A DNA stretch of 8,158 bases from an uncultured Collinsella sp. (GTDB lineage: Bacteria > Actinomycetota > Coriobacteriia > Coriobacteriales > Coriobacteriaceae). Within the stretch, counting starts at the first letter, position 1; the number at the start of each line of letters is the position of its first letter. Below, one piece after another: positions 6,887-8,158 of this stretch. Location of the stretch: contig CAUDYH010000047.1 in the NCBI GenBank assembly GCA_958453575.1, positions 1 through 8,158 on the forward strand, written 5' to 3'. The notes beneath the pieces are model-generated. The model was not told the origin of the DNA. It made no database searches and saw only the letters and a list, made by a program, of their open reading frames with translations. Made by a program: the position numbers and the translations under genes.

Positions 6887-6908
6887 GCAGGCCGTTGAGA
6901 AAAACGAA

Positions 6909-8063
6909 CTAGAAGCTACCGCGCTTCAGGAAGTCAGGAAGCTCGAACTGATCGTTGCCGAAGTTAGGAAGCTCAGTGCCACCGACGTTGCGGGTCGGAG
7001 CGGCCTGAGCCGGGCTGGCAGCCGGAGCGGTGCGCTGCGGCTCAGCGGAGGCAGCGGCCTTGCTCTGAGACTGCTGAGCAGCAAAGAGCTCGTCCTGGCG
7101 GTTGACGTTGGAGTCGGAGAAGCCCGTAGCGATGACGGTGATACGCACCTGATCGCCCAAGGACTCGTCGACAACGGTACCGAAGATGATGTTGGCCTCG
7201 GGGTCGACGGCGTTGGCGACAACGTCGGCGGCGTCGCTGATCTCCTGGATGCCCAGGTCCTTGGAACCGGCGATGGAGAGCAGCACGCGCGTAGCACCAT
7301 CGATGGAGCTCTCGAGCAGCGGGCTGGAGATGGCCTGCTGGGCAGCGTCGACGGCACGGGTATCCCCAGAAGAGGTACCGATACCCATCATGGCGGTACC
7401 GGCCTGCTTCATGATGGTCTTAACATCGGCAAAGTCCAGGTTGATGATACCGGGGACGGTGATGAGGTCGGTGATGCCCTGGGTGCCCTGGGAAAGGACG
7501 CCATCGGCAATCGCGAAGGCCTCGAGCATGGTGGTCTTCTTCTCGGCGATGTCGAGCAGCTTATCGTTAGGGATGACGATCATGGTGTCGACGCAATCGG
7601 AGAGGGTCTTGATGCCCTCCTCGGCGCTCTTCTTGCGCTTGCGGCCCTCGAAGGTGAAGGGCTTGGTCACGACGGCGACGGTCAGCGCACCGACCTCGTT
7701 CATCGCGATATCGGCAACGATGGGAGCAGCGCCGGTACCGGTGCCACCGCCCTCGCCGCAGGTGATGAACACCATGTCGGCGCCAGCGAGCGCCTCGGCA
7801 ATGTCATCGCGGGACTCATCGGCAGCCTTGCGGCCAACCTCGGGGTTGGCGCCGGCGCCCAGGCCGCGGGTAAGGTCGGTGCCGATGTGCACCTTGATAT
7901 CGGCATCAGAGATCGCGAGTGCCTGAGCATCGGTGTTGATGGCAACAAACTCGACGCCGCGGATGCCCTCTTCGATCATTCGATTGACCGCGTTGGTACC
8001 GCCGCCGCCGACGCCGACCACCTTAATGACGGCAAGGTAGTTGTTGATCTCTGTCTCGTGCAT
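6909..8063 (-). CDS. ftsZ: FtsZ, tubulin-like cell division GTPase
   Basis: FtsZ polymerises with GTP at midcell into the Z-ring that recruits the divisome. The 384-residue protein has the N-terminal nucleotide loop [14 protein letters not shown] (16-29), NTDAQAL (43-49), the tubulin signature [13 protein letters not shown] (102-114), PFTFEGRKR (135-143) and the T7 synergy loop NLDFADV (208-214), whose D210 and D213 complete the neighbouring GTPase site. Residues about 325-365 are an Ala/Gln/Pro-rich linker. The C-terminal peptide [12 protein letters not shown] (373-384) is the docking site for partners such as SepF, which is encoded downstream. The start at 8063 has GGAGGA five bases upstream; an ATG at 8093 would add ten residues with no ribosome site. 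Length is normal. It is followed by a strong terminator rather than running into pgeF. Confidence 0.98.
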   Translation of the reverse strand: MHETEINNYLAVIKVVGVGGGGTNAVNRMIEEGIRGVEFVAINTDAQALAISDADIKVHIGTDLTRGLGAGANPEVGRKAADESRDDIAEALAGADMVFITCGEGGGTGTGAAPIVADIAMNEVGALTVAVVTKPFTFEGRKRKKSAEEGIKTLSDCVDTMIVIPNDKLLDIAEKKTTMLEAFAIADGVLSQGTQGITDLITVPGIINLDFADVKTIMKQAGTAMMGIGTSSGDTRAVDAAQQAISSPLLESSIDGATRVLLSIAGSKDLGIQEISDAADVVANAVDPEANIIFGTVVDESLGDQVRITVIATGFSDSNVNRQDELFAAQQSQSKAAASAEPQRTAPAASPAQAAPTRNVGGTELPNFGNDQFELPDFLKRGSF

Positions 8064-8068
8064 GTCGG

Positions 8069-8074
8069 TCCTCC
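8069..8074 (-). promoter_or_regulatory. Shine-Dalgarno of ftsZ
   Basis: GGAGGA on the minus strand, five bases before the ATG at 8063. It decides for that start over the upstream in-frame ATG at 8093. Confidence 0.85.
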
Positions 8075-8116
8075 GAACAAAGGTTATAGCCATAGCATGG
8101 GTCGACCCCTGCGCAC

Positions 8117-8145
8117 ATTAACCTTCAGGTTGAAAGTAAATGCAA
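8117..8145 (-). promoter_or_regulatory. Candidate ftsZ promoter
   Basis: On the minus strand TTGCAT (8140-8145) and GTTAAT (8117-8122) are separated by exactly 17 bases, a plausible sigma-70-type -35/-10 pair. It would give a start near 8110 and a leader of about 47 bases. The matches to consensus are partial. An inverted repeat AACCT-TC-AGGTT (8120-8131) overlaps the -10 and the spacer, where an operator could lie. The 95 bases upstream of ftsZ hold no complete gene. One minus-strand frame stays open from the window edge to a TAA at 8084-8086, so the tail of an upstream gene cannot be excluded. Confidence 0.35.
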
Positions 8146-8158
8146 AGGTAAACCGTAT

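Noticed and set aside
7186..7926. 246-residue plus-strand open frame opposite ftsZ
   Set aside because: Antisense to ftsZ in a highly conserved stretch; Ser/Met-rich composition is typical of a shadow frame.
8064..8093. FtsZ extended by ten residues to an ATG at 8093
   Set aside because: No ribosome site precedes it, while GGAGGA lies five bases before the ATG at 8063, and the shorter N-terminus fits the family.

Overview
The window carries nine protein-coding genes, all on the minus strand, so transcription runs from high to low coordinates. The base composition is GC-rich. FtsZ carries the GEGGGTGTG loop that I recall from actinobacterial FtsZ, in place of the GMGGGTGTG of proteobacteria. 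SepF has a long Tyr/Asp/Gly-rich linker, and pgeF, yggS and sepF lie downstream of ftsZ. Together these point to an actinobacterium. A member of the Coriobacteriia (Collinsella-like) is my best guess, but that is inference.

In transcription order: (1) A short upstream region (8064-8158) holds a candidate promoter, followed by ftsZ (8063-6909) and a strong intrinsic terminator (about 6886-6849). (2) A regulatory region of about 210 bp (6699-6908) holds a 7+4+7 bp direct repeat, a candidate -10 box, a leader hairpin and a consensus Shine-Dalgarno. (3) A tightly packed block follows: pgeF, pstS, pstC, pstA and pstB, then phoU after a 92 bp gap. Most junctions overlap or are a few bases apart; pgeF and pstS share an ATGA. 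(4) A GC-rich 10 bp perfect hairpin (1393-1424) precedes yggS (1342-605) and sepF (544 to beyond the window edge; C-terminus missing).

Functionally, two programmes are interleaved. FtsZ (division ring), SepF (membrane anchor of FtsZ, binding its C-terminal peptide), PgeF (peptidoglycan editing / nucleoside oxidoreductase-like family) and YggS (PLP homeostasis) form the conserved division-cluster neighbourhood of Gram-positive bacteria. PstS, PstC, PstA and PstB form the high-affinity phosphate ABC importer, and PhoU is its regulatory partner. The phosphate operon sits between pgeF and yggS, which are normally neighbours. Because pgeF overlaps pstS, pst expression is likely driven at least partly from the promoter region upstream of pgeF. 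The Pho-box-shaped repeat there is the most testable regulatory idea in the window.

I see no mobile element, CRISPR array, tRNA, rRNA or plus-strand gene. Apart from the gene order, the candidate Pho-type repeat and a PhoU with altered metal-binding motifs, this is a conserved housekeeping region. I found no convincing undescribed system.
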